Source: Stomoxys calcitrans (Eukaryota > Arthropoda > Insecta > Diptera > Muscidae). Taken from it: a stretch of DNA of 64,000 nucleotides. The first letter of the stretch is position 1. Every line of letters starts with the position of its first letter. Shown in pieces: positions 10,905-22,794 of the stretch. The notes under the pieces were generated by a model. That model was not told where the DNA came from and ran no database searches. It was given only the letters and a program-made list of their open reading frames with translations. The stretch spans positions 1,736,001 through 1,800,000 of the forward strand of contig NC_081552.1 of assembly GCF_963082655.1 (NCBI RefSeq), written 5' to 3'. The translations under genes were made by a program, and so were the position numbers.

Positions 10905-11690
10905 CTAATTTATATATGTTCTTGATCGTCATGACATTTTAAGTGGATCTAGCCATGTCCGTTCGTCTGTCTGTCCAAACCACGCTAACTTTCGAAAGAG
11001 TAAAGCTATCTCATATAAACCGATCTGGGGTCTTAACTTCTTGAGCATCTAGATGGCCCAGTTTCTATCCGATTTGGCTGAAATTTTGCATGACGTATTT
11101 CGTTATGACTTCCAACAACTGTGCCATGTATGGTTTAAATCGGTCAATAGCTTGATACAGCTGCCATATAAACCGATCTTGACTTCTTGACCCACTAGAG
11201 GGTCATTTCAGCCAAATCCTATCCGATTTTGCTGAAATTTTGCATGAGGTGTTTTGTTATGACTTCTAACAACTGTGCCAAATATGTCCATAACCACAAA
11301 TCGGTCCATAACCACAATAGCTGCCATATAAACCGATCTTGGATCTTGACTTCTTGAGCCGCAATAGGGCGTAATTATTATCCGATTTGGCTGATTTGTG
11401 TACAACTGCTTCTCCCATGACCTCCAACATACCTGTGAAATATAGTCTGAATCGGTCTTTAGCCTGATACAGCTCCCATATAAACCGATCTCCCTATTTT
11501 ATTTCTTGAGTCCCTATTTTACACAAAGACTTCTACTGTGGTCTCCAACATTCAATGCAATTAGCATAGCAATTCTTTTCTTTTATCCTTTGTTTTTCTA
11601 AAAAGAGGTACCGGGAGAGAACTCGACAAATACGATCCTTGGTGGACGGTATATAAGATTCAGTCCGGCTTATTTCAACAAAAATACTAC
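10905..11690 (-). repeat. Composite repeat, block 4 (minus)
   Basis: Inverted relative to block 3, so the two blocks meet right cap to right cap. Units are marked by CTGCCATATAAACCGATCTT at about 11161, 11321 and 11471, and the left cap is partly preserved (GGTATATAAGATTCAGTCCG). Confidence 0.8.
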
Positions 11691-11699
11691 AAAATCTAA

Positions 11700-14030
11700 T
11701 TATTTTTAAAGACAAATAAAAGCAGAATTTGTTTCTTTTTAAATAGTTTTGTGTTTCATTATTTTTTAGTTTCAAAGGGGTGGGTTTTAGTTGAAATTGC
11801 AACAACATTTATGAATTTGAGTGTGGTCCACACACTCACATTTGTATATAAACATGTACGTAAGGGGCTGATAAATTGGTTGGTGCCATATGAATTTTTA
11901 TATGTATGTAAATACCAACATTTTGGCCAAAGAAACCCAATAACATCAAATGTGGTAACCTTGTCAAACCACCGAAAGAACGATTTGGGGATATTTTTCC
12001 GATAAAAAAAAACGTAAAACGTAAAAGATAAAATTTGAACAGGACAGCACTTGCTTATATTATTTAAAATTTAACTGAAATTTTGCTATATTTTTTTTTA
12101 ATTATTTGCTTATGACACAGAAAAAATCAAAAGCATGGTTCAATTAAGAAATTTGTACATTCAATTAAAAAATTCGCTGAAATCGGACCTATAAACGAAT
12201 TTGTATTATTTATAAGCAATTTTGTAATTTGGATTTATGACAAGCTCAGAAATCCAATTAAAGTAGTTATTGACTGAAAAAACCAATTTATTTGAAAGTT
12301 ATCCCTTCTCTTCAATAACATCAATTTTATAAAGAAAATAATTGGTATTTTTGCTTTTATAAAATAATTTTTATTTTATTGGGTTAATTTCTGATAAAAC
12401 ATGTAACATATTGCTTTAAAATATTCATTTTTAAATGAAAGAAAAAAAATTGCCTTTCCTTAATGAGTCTCTCTTTATTTTCGTGGATACCATCTGTAAA
12501 AACTATAACGAACAAACGAATTTATATTCATATTAAAGTGAATTGTAATAAATACCAATAATAGCATTTTGGGCGCAATACCACGACATCTAGATCCACA
12601 TGAAGGAATATTGCATTAGTTATCTTTCGCCATCAGCGTCGTTTTCCAAGCCAATATAGTCTCTTTAGGGATGATAACATATGAAAATAAATTAAAATTT
12701 ATAAATACCTCGTCTATCTTCTTCCATGTCCTCAAATTTGTTTGGTTTGGAATGTACTTATTTCATTTGTTCACATCCTAATCTGCTTTACTCTATTTCA
12801 GCATAACACTTTTTAGAATATAATGTTTTTACTTAACAATTATTATTTAATGAATTATTTTATTTTATTGAGTGATAAATAAAAACCACACTTTCTATTT
12901 ATCTTCACATTTTCTGCCTAGCCATGCCACACTATATTTGTCTCATTCGCACTTCTTCGCATTACATATGTGTGAAAGAGGACACAGAAATTGACACCCT
13001 CAATTTGTATTATTAAATACACACTTAATTCGTACAATTAAAAATATGCTTAACGTATGCCTTCTTCTTCTGTTTGAAAACATGTTTTTAATCAATATCA
13101 TGTTTAATCGGTCAAATCTAGGTCTATATTTTTTCTGTGGTAAGCCAATTCGTTGGGCCAGTGTGAAAGAGCAACAGGAATAAAACTGAAATGGGTGTCC
13201 ACACTGAATAGTTGCAGAAAACCCAGATGGTTTAACATGAAGATGAACCTTAACCTCTCACTTTTACTTTGGCCTAGACTTAAGCTTGGGCTTAGCCAAC
13301 GTAACCCTGAAATAAAAGGTTCTTCGCATTTCTCGATGTTACATCTTTTTGAGTGATACATATTGATTAATAACTTTGTTCAAGAATTTTCATTGTGTTA
13401 GCTCCATTTGCATGTCAGTTGACGATAAACATCAATATCGAGCTCTATATATATTCAAGTGGTATAGTATATGACTTTCAGACATCTTTTTGAACTCAAT
13501 AAAAATAAATGAATCATTCGCCTCGAAGGGAATCCCACTCTCCGTTAGAGTAATTTTACACATCCATACGTAAATGTGGGCACTTGGAAAAAATATCTCA
13601 ACGATACAAAAAGCATAACAATTATTAAATATTTGTTTCATATATTGTATATATATTTTTTTTTTGTTAGACTTTTCATTTGATAAGTCTCATTGCTCTT
13701 TTCGTCACATTAAACAACACACACACGATTTCAGAGATAACGGCCAAGCAGGTTGTGTCTGTGTTTATCGGAACTCTTTCCTGCCTGCCCGGCAGCCTGC
13801 TTCCACCCACCAATTACTCTGACTCCCCATTCATACACGGTTGGCTCTCGTGCAATCGAAACCGTTAAAATAATTATCAGTATTGGTTGAAAATTCTATA
13901 CTGATAATAACAAACGATTCACATAGCCTACACAGTACATATGTAGGTGTGGTGTCAGTCAGTCAGTGGCATTTAAATCGAAGACTGAACAAGAAGTCAT
14001 TTCCGAAAACGAAAATTAAAATCAAATAAA
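11700..14030. repeat. AT-rich transposon debris, no gene recognised
   Basis: It holds a minus copy of the 8.5-kb repeat (about 12180-12600) and a minus copy of R3 (12905-13135, with CTAGCCATGCC and GACCGATT complement ends). The remainder has no convincing coding frame. A short segment near 13690-13860 precedes the next gene and may include its promoter. Confidence 0.5.
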
Positions 14031-14041
14031 CGAACAACAAA

Positions 14042-14485
14042 ATGTGTAAAGCTTGTTGGGAAGTCATCAAATGTCCTGGAAAGGTTTTATGCTGGTAAGA
14101 GCAACGCAAAGATAGATGATTGACATTGAAATCTTTGCATACATATATATTGTATGTATGAGGAACGGCTGATTTCTCCAATACACACAGAGATTTACAA
14201 GCAGTTTGTCATACTCTTGAAATTGTGTTTTATGAGAATTTAATGACGATTTTATTGAAAACTATTTTCCATTTTAATTTCAGTTGCTGTGAATGTGCCT
14301 GCAATATGCTAATGGGATTCATTTGTTCTGCAGTAGTTCTTCTGGTGGTAATCGGTCTCATTGTGTACTTCACAGTCTACTATAACAAGGATAGTGGTGG
14401 TTCAGATGATGGCCAGAAAATGGCCGAACAACTAATTAAGCAAGCCCCCCAGAACTTTAGAGACCTCTTCAAGCCACTTAATTAA
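14042..14485 (+). CDS. Small Cys-rich single-pass membrane protein
   Basis: Two exons (14042-14094 and 14284-14485) joined at phase 2 across a 189-bp GT/AG intron encode 84 residues. The N-terminus is packed with cysteines (positions 2, 5, 11, 17-20, 22, 24). It is followed by one hydrophobic helix at about residues 27-50 and an acidic then amphipathic tail (GGSDDGQKMAEQL, QAPQNFRDLFKPLN). The Cys cluster next to a TM helix suggests a palmitoylated membrane microprotein; this is inference. I do not recognise the family. The clean splice, the stop and the lack of repeat similarity support a real gene. It is isolated, with repeats on both sides. Confidence 0.75.
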
Positions 14486-14905
14486 CTAGCTGTCTAATAA
14501 TATCCGCCTCATCCATCCCTTGTACTAAATTCCATTTATCTGTAAGCTGTATATATATATACATACACATATATATAATAGAACTGGTCTAAGGTTAGCA
14601 TAAATAGCAAAATTGCAAAGTGTACACTAAGTATTTTGAGTACGTAAACATTTATCTTTTGAAGAATATACGACAAGCCAAAACTAATCTAATCACAGTG
14701 ATGTTTTCGAAATCGAGGGAATTTTCATCCTTATCGCAATCAACTTTTTACACCAATCACCAATCAAAGGTGTGTGTGTTTGTGGTCGACCATTATCGTA
14801 TCTTATTTACAAGGGTCTTGAGAGGATCACATTGTGGCAATATTCGCTCAAACACAAGTCGCAAATAAATATATTCCCTATTAGGTTATTATGGACAATG
14901 GCAAA
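14486..14905. other. 3' flank of the small membrane-protein gene
   Basis: Contains a TA-rich microsatellite near 14550-14580 and possible polyadenylation signals (AATAAA near 14865). No other gene seen. Confidence 0.4.
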
Positions 14906-15284
14906 TTAAAGGCACATTCAGATCAAGCAAATATTTGATCCATATTGTTTTGTTATTTTTGCCAAAAATATGTCAAATTCGTAAATTCTTGATTTTGTAT
15001 TCACATTTTGTTTGTTCAAAAACGAATCGAATAGCGTTAAGCATTAGATCAAAAAAAGATTTTTATTGCCCTACATTCGAAAAAAAAATTGTCAAACAAA
15101 TTTTACATGCAATAGAATGTGGGGCAAATAAAAAGCTTTTCTTGATCTAATGGTCATTTGTTGTTGGACAAACAAAATGTGTCAAATAAATGTGTCTAAT
15201 GTGAATGTACGAATTTCACATATTTTGGGCAAAAATAACAAAACAAGTTCGATCAAATATTTGATTAGTCTGAACGCACCTTAA
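14906..15284. mobile_element. TTAA-flanked MITE with ~75-bp inverted arms
   Basis: The left arm begins TTAAAGGCACATTCAGATCA and reaches a TTTGTTATTTTTGCC segment. The right arm is its inverted copy ending GTCTGAACGCACCTTAAG. TTAA lies at both edges, a target choice seen in piggyBac-type transposition. Similar TTAAGGTG-ended elements lie at 28626-28900 and 58608-59051. No transposase inside. Confidence 0.8.
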
Positions 15285-16105
15285 GATTGATTTAGCTGGG
15301 ACAAGTGCCCATAAACCACATAATCTAATCGCAGTATACATATCCAAATAAGGGGGTTTTTCTTACCCCAGTAAACTTTTTCTACCAACTTAAGTCAAAT
15401 GTGTTTGTTATTGAGTGGGGCCGTTTACCAGCCTGAGAGGCAATGCATGCTATAGTTCCCTTGGTGATGTCTTTATTATAGTACGTATATTCGCTTAGAG
15501 AATAGGCATGGTTCTCTCCTACAAACAAGGACCTTATTTGGTACAGCGATGGTATTGCGTTGACTTCCTTCATTGGATTTTTCCGTCGGTGTTTTATTCT
15601 TCCCTTTCTTGATAAAGCCTCAACAACCGTGAACTTAATATAACATTTAACCTCTTCCACTCTCAAAACATGACGTAGCCAACTTAATAGTGGTAATTAT
15701 ATACTGTCAACTAGTTTGTCAATGTTGGCCGTAGCATACCCAATAATCGTTTCAAATATATTTCTAAAATTCGCACCAAGAGCTGTATCCTCGTCTAGTT
15801 ACCAATGTAGTCTCAATTTTAAGCTCAACCATAAGGGACCACTTTTTGACTAAAAAATTCAATTCAAGAAATTGGGTTCAGAAATTCAAGTCAAATTCAT
15901 GATTGATTAATTTAATCATGCTCTACCGGAAATCGATACTGTCTGTGCTCTTACTGGTTTTTGCGAAAACAAATAAGGCAACGCTTAGAGTATTAAAAAG
16001 TGCAATGCTTTGTAAAATATGCCACGAGTTATATGAGCTATACGCAGACCTCTATTTACATATAGTTAATGTATTAATCTACAAGGCTACGTGGATAGAT
16101 TTCTA
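15285..16105. other. Intergenic sequence, no gene recognised
   Basis: A 94-codon minus frame (15382-15666) and a 67-codon plus frame (15903-16106) are open, but neither shows recognisable domains or splice context. Confidence 0.4.
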
Positions 16106-16109
16106 GTAC

Positions 16110-16363
16110 TCCTCTCATATCAATATGATTGCAGTCCGATTAATGTTTAAGCTCTATGATAAGGGGCCAAGTCCGAACGGCATGCCGCATAGCGACACCA
16201 ATTAGTAGAGAAGTTTTAACATAGCAGGATACCTCACAAATGTAGCTAGCATTAGGAAGGGGATAACCACCGCTGAAAGTTTGTCTGTTGTTCATGCCGG
16301 GATTTGAACCCAGGAGTTCGGCGTCAAAGCCGGACATGTTAATCTCTGCGCCACGATGGTGGC
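16110..16363 (-). mobile_element. tRNA-derived SINE S2, minus copy
   Basis: Read on the minus strand it starts with a tRNA-like head: an A-box region GCGCAGAGATTAACATG, then B box GGTTCAAATCC (16301-16311). The family body follows (AGCGGTGGTTATCCCCTTC-like, then GCGACACC complement). The tail is lost near 16110. Confidence 0.85.
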
Positions 16364-17100
16364 CACACATTGTACGTAGATACAGAACACAGAAATTTCG
16401 GTGAAAAGATCAAGTGTAGAAAAAAATCGTAATCATGATTGCAGCCTAGAAACGTTTGGCCTTGGAATCATAAATGTTGTTCTTTATTATACCCTGCAGC
16501 GTCAATTAGAATCGATCGGCTTGCCTACAGGCCTGATCATTGTGTTGTATCTTTATCTTTAATTTGCTAGCTGGTTTCTGTTAAATGTCCACTTCTAGGA
16601 ACGTTGCAATTCGGGTGTATTGCGTCCTTAGAGTTCTGAAAAATAATTCAAGTAGGGTTGGCTGGGCAGATGAACAGGTGTCGTTATTGTATGATTCCTG
16701 ATTAGAAGCGGGACACACACAACTCCCACGTTGGCATCGAAACTATTTAGGTTCGTCCCACCGTCTGTCGAAATATGCCCTTCGGTATTGCAAATGGGAC
16801 AAATCGAGCGCTACAAAGTCTTTTTTTTTTAATAAAACAAAAACGATCAATGAAATTTTTATTTCTGTGAAAGTACGTTCGATGCCATTATGTATGGAAC
16901 TCGATTTCTTTGCATTGCCACCACGGGAAATTCTCGACAGTTTTCAGGCATAAATCAGCCGATGCTGCTGCAATTTCGCGTTCGATATTCGTATGAAGTT
17001 CATAAATCGTCGCTGGCTTGTTGGTATAGACCCAAGACATATCTAACCCCTTTTACACTTCTCTTTAAATCCGGATTAAATGGCTCGATCATCTGTTTTC
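16364..17100. other. Intergenic sequence, no gene recognised
   Basis: Mixed-composition DNA with short frames only; none is recognisable. Confidence 0.35.
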
Positions 17101-17325
17101 CCATGACATAACTACCAGGTAGTGTACCGTAAACAGCTAAGTACAATTTTTTCTCACGAAGTTCACTATCTGTCAACTCGTTTGGGTGTATTATTGTTAA
17201 GAACCATAACACACAAAACAACGAAAAATTGCTCGAAAATCAGAGTTGCACTAATCACTGATTTTTACAGATTTTTTTGAGTGCACTACTCAATATTTTG
17301 TTGTTGCAACTGCCATTACCTGTAA
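17101..17325 (+). mobile_element. MITE family M2, copy b
   Basis: CATGACATAACTACCAGGTA at the left and CATTACCTGTAAATGAATAT at the right, with the M2 interior. It is followed after about 75 bp by copy c in the same orientation. Confidence 0.8.
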
Positions 17326-17401
17326 ATGAATATATCTTGTGTTTTCCCATTATAAAATCAGCTGATGAGAGTCTAAAATCAAGATTTAATGAGCAGTTTT
17401 A

Positions 17402-17631
17402 ACACAGGTAGTGACAGCAAATAGCTGAGTAAAAATTTTTCTCGCAAAGTGCGCTATCTGTCAAACAGTTTTGGTTGTATGCGAACATTATAGTTAAGAA
17501 CCATAACTCATACAAACAAAGAAAAATTGCGCGAACTAGTAAAATACTCAAAATCAGAGTTGCACTAACAACTGATTTTGACAGATACTGCACTCACTTT
17601 TTTATTGTTGGGGAACTGCTCCTACCTGTAA
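17402..17631 (+). mobile_element. MITE family M2, copy c
   Basis: Diverged copy: ACACAGGTAGTGACAGCAAA at the left and CTCCTACCTGTAAATGAATA at the right. Confidence 0.75.
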
Positions 17632-17654
17632 ATGAATATATCTTGCATAGACAA

Positions 17655-17985
17655 TAGGGTTGTGGCAGCCCCACAGGAAATAGTCTAACGGCATCAAATC
17701 GTACGACCGAGGTGGCCAATCGGCTGGAACATTTCGTGAGATAACACGTTCTCACATACTTGGTTTGAAATTCGCTGTGTGGCTTGTGGCGTCCATATCA
17801 TCCAATTGGAGCCAAAAATATTCTGTTATCATTGAACGATAGCGATTCTCAATCACAGTAACGTGCCGTGATCATCACAGCCCAATAACTCGTGGAGTAG
17901 GTGTGGATTGCTGTCTGACCAATAACACATATTTTGTTTATTGACGAAGCCATTCTGCCAGAAATGAGCCTCATCACTCAGGCTC
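17655..17985 (-). pseudogene. mariner-like transposase relic
   Basis: On the minus strand the conceptual frame near 17985-17930 reads DEAHFWQNGFVNKQN, the first catalytic Asp region of a mariner-type DDE transposase. Downstream it degrades through stops and frameshifts. The fold-back element at 39687-40283 holds a related but different fragment (DEAHFWLNGYVNKQN). Confidence 0.75.
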
Positions 17986-18104
17986 TTAACGTTGAGGCCA
18001 CTGACGTGGCCGTTGTTCGCTTGTATATCTTTCCAACATGAAATAGCAAACCTTGAAGAGAAATGTTAAAAGAGTGGAGACGAATATGGCGTCGTTTGCT
18101 GTCC

Positions 18105-18285
18105 CTGTCGGTCTACTTTTGTGGCGTCCCTGAAAAACCCTGTTGTTGTTGTAGCAGTGTGTTATACACTGAGGCGGCAACCCTTGCCGATGAAGAACTC
18201 CATCGGGTCAATCCGGTACGTACAACCGGCTCCCAGGGGTTATCGGCTGTCGGTCTACTTTTGTGGCGTCCCTGAAAAACCCTGT
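18105..18285 (-). repeat. S1 repeat (18144-18246) between 39-bp direct repeats
   Basis: The 39-bp segment starting CTGTCGGTCTACTTTTGTGG occurs at 18105-18143 and again, identical by eye, at 18247-18285. Between them lies a 103-bp S1 copy in minus orientation with its TTGTTGTTGTAGCAG tail. The direct repeats look like a target-site duplication and give the natural boundaries of S1. Confidence 0.85.
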
Positions 18286-18439
18286 ATTTGTGTATAGCTG
18301 CTATGGAAACCGATCCTGCGCTTTGACTTCTCAGTAGAGACATCATATGTAGAGCGATTCTACGGTTTGAAATCTTGCGTTCGATTTGTGCCGCTAGTAA
18401 ACTGTGCTAATATTTTTAATTGTTTGCGTTTAACTTGAT

Positions 18440-19275
18440 ATTATTCTTATATATAAAATTTAATTTGTGTTTGTTTGCTCCGTATAGACTCAAAAATGGC
18501 AGAACCGATTACCTTGAAATCTTCATTGTGCAGATTGGTTTGGAAGGAAACATAGGCTATATAATTGTTTGATATTGGAAGGGGGGCCCTCCCCCCCCTT
18601 ACTCCAAGATTATTACCCCAAAATAAAAGTGGGCCGATCGGGTACGAATTTCATATTAAAAATTGGAACCAAGTAACTGGGGAGCCGCCCCAACCCCAAA
18701 ACCCCCTAAAATAGGTTTTTTTGGACGATCTTGACAATATGGGACTCAAACAAAGGTATTCGGGAGTAGATTGCGAATTGCGAATATGGTCAGAGAGGAG
18801 AAATAGGCTTTATAATTTGTTGATTTCGAAAGGGGGCGGACCTTCACTCGTTACCCAAAAACACAACACCCAAAATCAAAAGTGGACCGATCGGGGCAAT
18901 ATGGATATTAAATGAAAGGTATTGGAAAATAGAAATTTTCCCCCAAACAGACATATTGGACGTTGATTGGACGAAGTATAGGGGGTCACCCTACCCCCAA
19001 AAAACGCCTTAAATGGGCATATGACCCATCGCGACTATATGGGACTCGGTTTTTTGTTTGTTCCGTAGAATCAAAAACTGCTGAACCGGGTTTCTTAAAA
19101 TTTTCACAGATTGTGTAAGTTTGTATGGAAGGGAACATAACTTTTAGATATCGGATGGTAGCGGTCCCTCCTTCTTACCCCAACAAAGCCATCCATATGG
19201 GAATCAAATGAAAGGTGTTGGAGACTAGAAAACGAATATCGTATATATGAAAGGTATTTGGGAGTAGATTACGAA
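18440..19275. repeat. Decayed tandem repeat with GGGGG/CCCCC tracts
   Basis: Recurring phrases (ATATGGGACTCAAA, AAAGGTATTCGGGAGTAGAT, GGGTGACCCCC-like runs, TTGGAAGGGAACATA) mark imperfect units of about 180-250 bp. Related wording occurs at 60610-61840 inside the Tc1-like element and near 25510-25545. Confidence 0.6.
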
Positions 19276-19279
19276 TATG

Positions 19280-20035
19280 ACACTACAGGGCGCAATATTC
19301 ATCCGATTTGGCTTGCATTTTACATGAGGTGTTTTTATGATTTTCAACAACTGTGCTAAGTATGGATCAAATCGGTCCATAACCTGATATAGCTGTCATA
19401 TTAACCGATCTGGGGTCTTGACTTCTTGAGCCACTAGATGACGCAATTCTTATCCGATTTGGCTGCAATTTTGAATGAGGTGTTTTGTTATGATCTCCAA
19501 CAACTGTGCCCAGTACGGGTGAAATCGATGCATAACCTGATAAAGCTGTCATGTAAACCGATCTGGGGTCTTGACTTCTTGAGTCGCTAGAGGGCGCAAA
19601 TCCTACCCGATTTCGCTGAACTTTTGCACGACGTGTTTCGTTATGACTTTCAACAACTGTACAATGGTTCAAGTCGGTCCATATCCTTATATAGCAGCCA
19701 TATAAACCGATCTGGGATCTTGACTTGAGCCTCTATAGGGCGTAATTATTATCTGTTTTGGGTGAAATTTTGTACAACGGCTTCCCTATGACCTTCAACA
19801 TACATGTCAAATAAGGTCTGAATCGGTCTATAACCTAATACAGATCCCCTACAAACGATCTCCCTATTTTACTTTTTGAGCCCCTAAAGGGCGAAATCCT
19901 TATCGATTTGGCAGAAATTTTACACAATAACTTCTACTGTGGTCTCCAACATTCATTAGATTATGGTCCGAAACGGACCATAACTTGATATATATCTTCA
20001 ATAGCATAGCAATTCTTTTATTTTATCCTTTCCAA
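19280..20035 (-). repeat. Composite repeat, block 5 (minus)
   Basis: Units carry TAACCTGATATAGCTGTCAT, ACCGATCTGGGGTCTTGAC and GCGCAATTCTTATCCGATTT-like segments at about 150-160 bp spacing. Both caps are eroded. Confidence 0.8.
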
Positions 20036-20039
20036 AAAG

Positions 20040-20460
20040 AAGACGCAATCTGTGCAACCAGTGCAATTCTGTTCGTTTGCCATGAGGTGGTAAAGTAATT
20101 GTCCAACATTGGTATTTATTATCATTCACTTAAATATGTATATAAATTATTTTGTTCATTATAGTTTTTACAGACGGTATCCACGGCGATGAAGAGAGGC
20201 TCATAAAAAAAGGCAAGTTTGTCTTCTTTCTTTTAGAAAATATAAATTAAAAAATAAATATTCACATTACTAAAAACAATACATTACATGTTTTATTCGC
20301 AATTTAATCCAATAAAATAGAAAGTTTTTATCAATGCAAAATATCAATTATGTCCTTTTATTAAATTGGTAAAAATGTAAAAAAATTGGTTTATTGAGTA
20401 AATAATCGCTTTAATTGGATTTTTGCGATTGTCACAAACCCAAATTACAAATTTGCAATG
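20040..20460 (+). repeat. AT-rich dispersed element, second copy
   Basis: Parallel to 8500-8950 (see the shared segments listed there) and inverted relative to 12180-12600. Confidence 0.6.
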
Positions 20461-20560
20461 CCATGGCAGCCGTTTGTACGTGCCGGATTGACCCGATGGA
20501 GTTCTTTATCGTCAAGGGCTGCCGCCGCAGTGTATAACACACTGCTACAACAACAACAAC
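20461..20560 (+). repeat. Short interspersed repeat S1, plus copy
   Basis: CCATGGCAGCCGTTTGTACG to the (CAA)n tail ending ACAACAACAACAAC; inserted within AT-rich repeat DNA. Confidence 0.85.
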
Positions 20561-20872
20561 ATGTTTAATCAATAATACCAATTCGTTTTAGGTCCAATTT
20601 CAGCGACTTTTAAAATTGAATGTACAAAATTCTTAATTGGACCCTGTTTTTAATTTTTTCTGTAAAATTTTGTCATTTTCAATTAAAAAATTAATTGATT
20701 CGATAATTTTTTTTAATTGAATCTGAACTTTTTTCAATTACGATCGTGGTTGAAATGTAAAAAAATTAAAAAATTTATTGATTCAATCATATTTTTAATT
20801 TAATCTAAAATAATGTTATATATAAAATGTGGTTGAAAATATTATTTTTTTTTTTTTTCAATTAAAAAATAA

Positions 20873-21030
20873 CGGCCTAGACCACTAGTTTTTTTTTTTC
20901 TTTTCAACACTCGATTCGTTCGCCAATTCATTGAAAACAGATAATTTTATAGACTGAAAACAGCTGTTTTCATTGAATTGGAGAACGAATCGAGTGACAA
21001 AAAGAGAAAAAATGTTTGTGGTCTAGCCGG
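20873..21030. mobile_element. Fold-back MITE (158 bp)
   Basis: Left arm CGGCCTAGACCAC ... ACTCGATTCGTTCGCCAATT ... GAAAACAG; right arm CTGTTTTCATTGAATTGG ... GAACGAATCGAGT ... GTGGTCTAGCCGG. The arms pair over about 55-60 bp around a short AT-rich loop. No coding capacity. Confidence 0.8.
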
Positions 21031-21224
21031 TAAGCCATTATTAATAGAAGCGGAAATTTTTCTAAGCCCAAGCATTGTTATGAATGACAGTCCGTGTTTT
21101 AATTGGGTCGATAAAAAAAAGTTAATTGGAAATTTAAAAAATTTTCATTAAAATTAAATATTCAATTATTTTAATTTAAAACTTTTCAATCACCTTTTTC
21201 AAAAACTGTCTTTGATATTACCAT

Positions 21225-22170
21225 TTTTATAGGATGGGGGTATATTAATCTAGTCATTCCGTTTGTAACACCTTGAAATATTTATCTAGGACCCCATAAA
21301 GTATATATATTCTTGATCGTCTCGACATTCTGAGTGGAACTAGCCATGTCCGTCCGTCTGTCGAAATCAAGATAGGGGTTGAACGCGTAGAGCTAGCCGC
21401 TTGAAATTTTGCACAGATACTTTATATTGATGTAGGTCGTTGGGGATTGCAAATGGACCATATAGGTTCAGATTTGGATATAGCTCCCAGATAAACCGAT
21501 CTCCGGATTTGACTTCTTGTGTCCCTGGAAACCGCAATTTTTGTCCGATTTGTTTGAAATTTTGTACATGGTGTTTTGTTATGACTTTGAACAACTATGC
21601 TAAGTACGGTCCGAACCGGCCAAGAACTTAATATAGTTCTCATATAAACCGATCTCCTGATATGACTTTTTGAGACCCTGTAAGCCGCTTTGTTTTGTCC
21701 GATTTGAATGAAATTTTGCACATAGTGTTCTGTTATGACTTCTAACAACTGCCCCTAGTATGTTCTAAATCGGTAAAGAACCTGATATAGCTCCCATATA
21801 AACCGATCTCCGGATTTGTCTTCTTTAGTCTCTGGAAGCCGCAATTTTTTTCCAATTTGGCTGAAATTTTGCACATAGTGTTGCGTTACGACTTTGAACA
21901 ACTGTGTTTAGTACAGTCCAAATCGGCCAAGAACATGATATATAGCTCCCATATAAACCGATCTCCCGATTTGACTTTTTGAGCCTTACAAGCCGCGATT
22001 TTTATCCGATTTTGCTGAAATTTACACATAGTGTTCTGTTATGACTCTCAACAAATGCCCAAAATACGGTCTAATTTGGTCTGTAACCAGATATATCTCC
22101 CATATTTTAGCAGAATCCATGGTGGTGGGTTCCCAAGATTCGGCCCGACCGATCTAAGCACACTTTTACT
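21225..22170 (-). repeat. Composite repeat, block 6 (minus, both caps)
   Basis: Right cap first (TAGGATGGGGGTATATTAAT, GTCCGTCCGTCTGTCG), then five or six units (TATAGCTCCCATATAAACCG), then the left cap reversed (ATTCGGCCCGACC ... CACTTTTACTTGTT). Confidence 0.85.
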
Positions 22171-22794
22171 TGTTGTGATTGAAGCAGCTTCAATTAAAAA
22201 ATTAATTAGATCAATGAATTTCGTGATTGAAACCGATTCTTTTTCTCTGTGTGATGTATTTAAAGTAATAAACAAGGCGCCTTGATAATATATTGTATAA
22301 CAAATAATTTTTTGGAAAACTATCATTCTTTGTTTCTAAAAAGGACCTGCATAAATCAGGACTATGTATATGTAGAACAATCAGGTAGTCCTTTCTCAAA
22401 ATAAAATCATACATACATATTTGTATGTTTACAGCTGCGGGCCTCCTTAAGCAAGCTATGCTGCTGGCTTTTACACATGCTTCGTACATAGGTATGTACA
22501 TTTGTATCTACACTAGTTGTTTAGTGTATACAATGTGCCATTTAGCAACCCTCCGGAGAACACTTTCACATATATTTCTCTTGCAAGATCATACTCTTCA
22601 GTTGAGGTTTCTCTCGCACTCACTCTCACAATGTAGTATGTATTCGATGCAGTATGCTCTTAGGCCCTTTGTTAGCTTCATTATGTTTGTCTACCTGATT
22701 CCAAGGGGATCAAATTGCCAGTTTTTTCTTTATTCGTAAATTTGAGTAGCCAGTGTTTGGTTGTTGTCGTCCATCTAAGTGAAAATACAAAAAC
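22171..22794. other. Intergenic sequence 5' of the unknown gene
   Basis: AT-rich repeat wording (TCAATTAAAAAATTAATTAG) at the left, then sequence of mixed composition. A 104-codon frame (22425-22739) lacks any recognisable domain and is not annotated. Confidence 0.4.
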
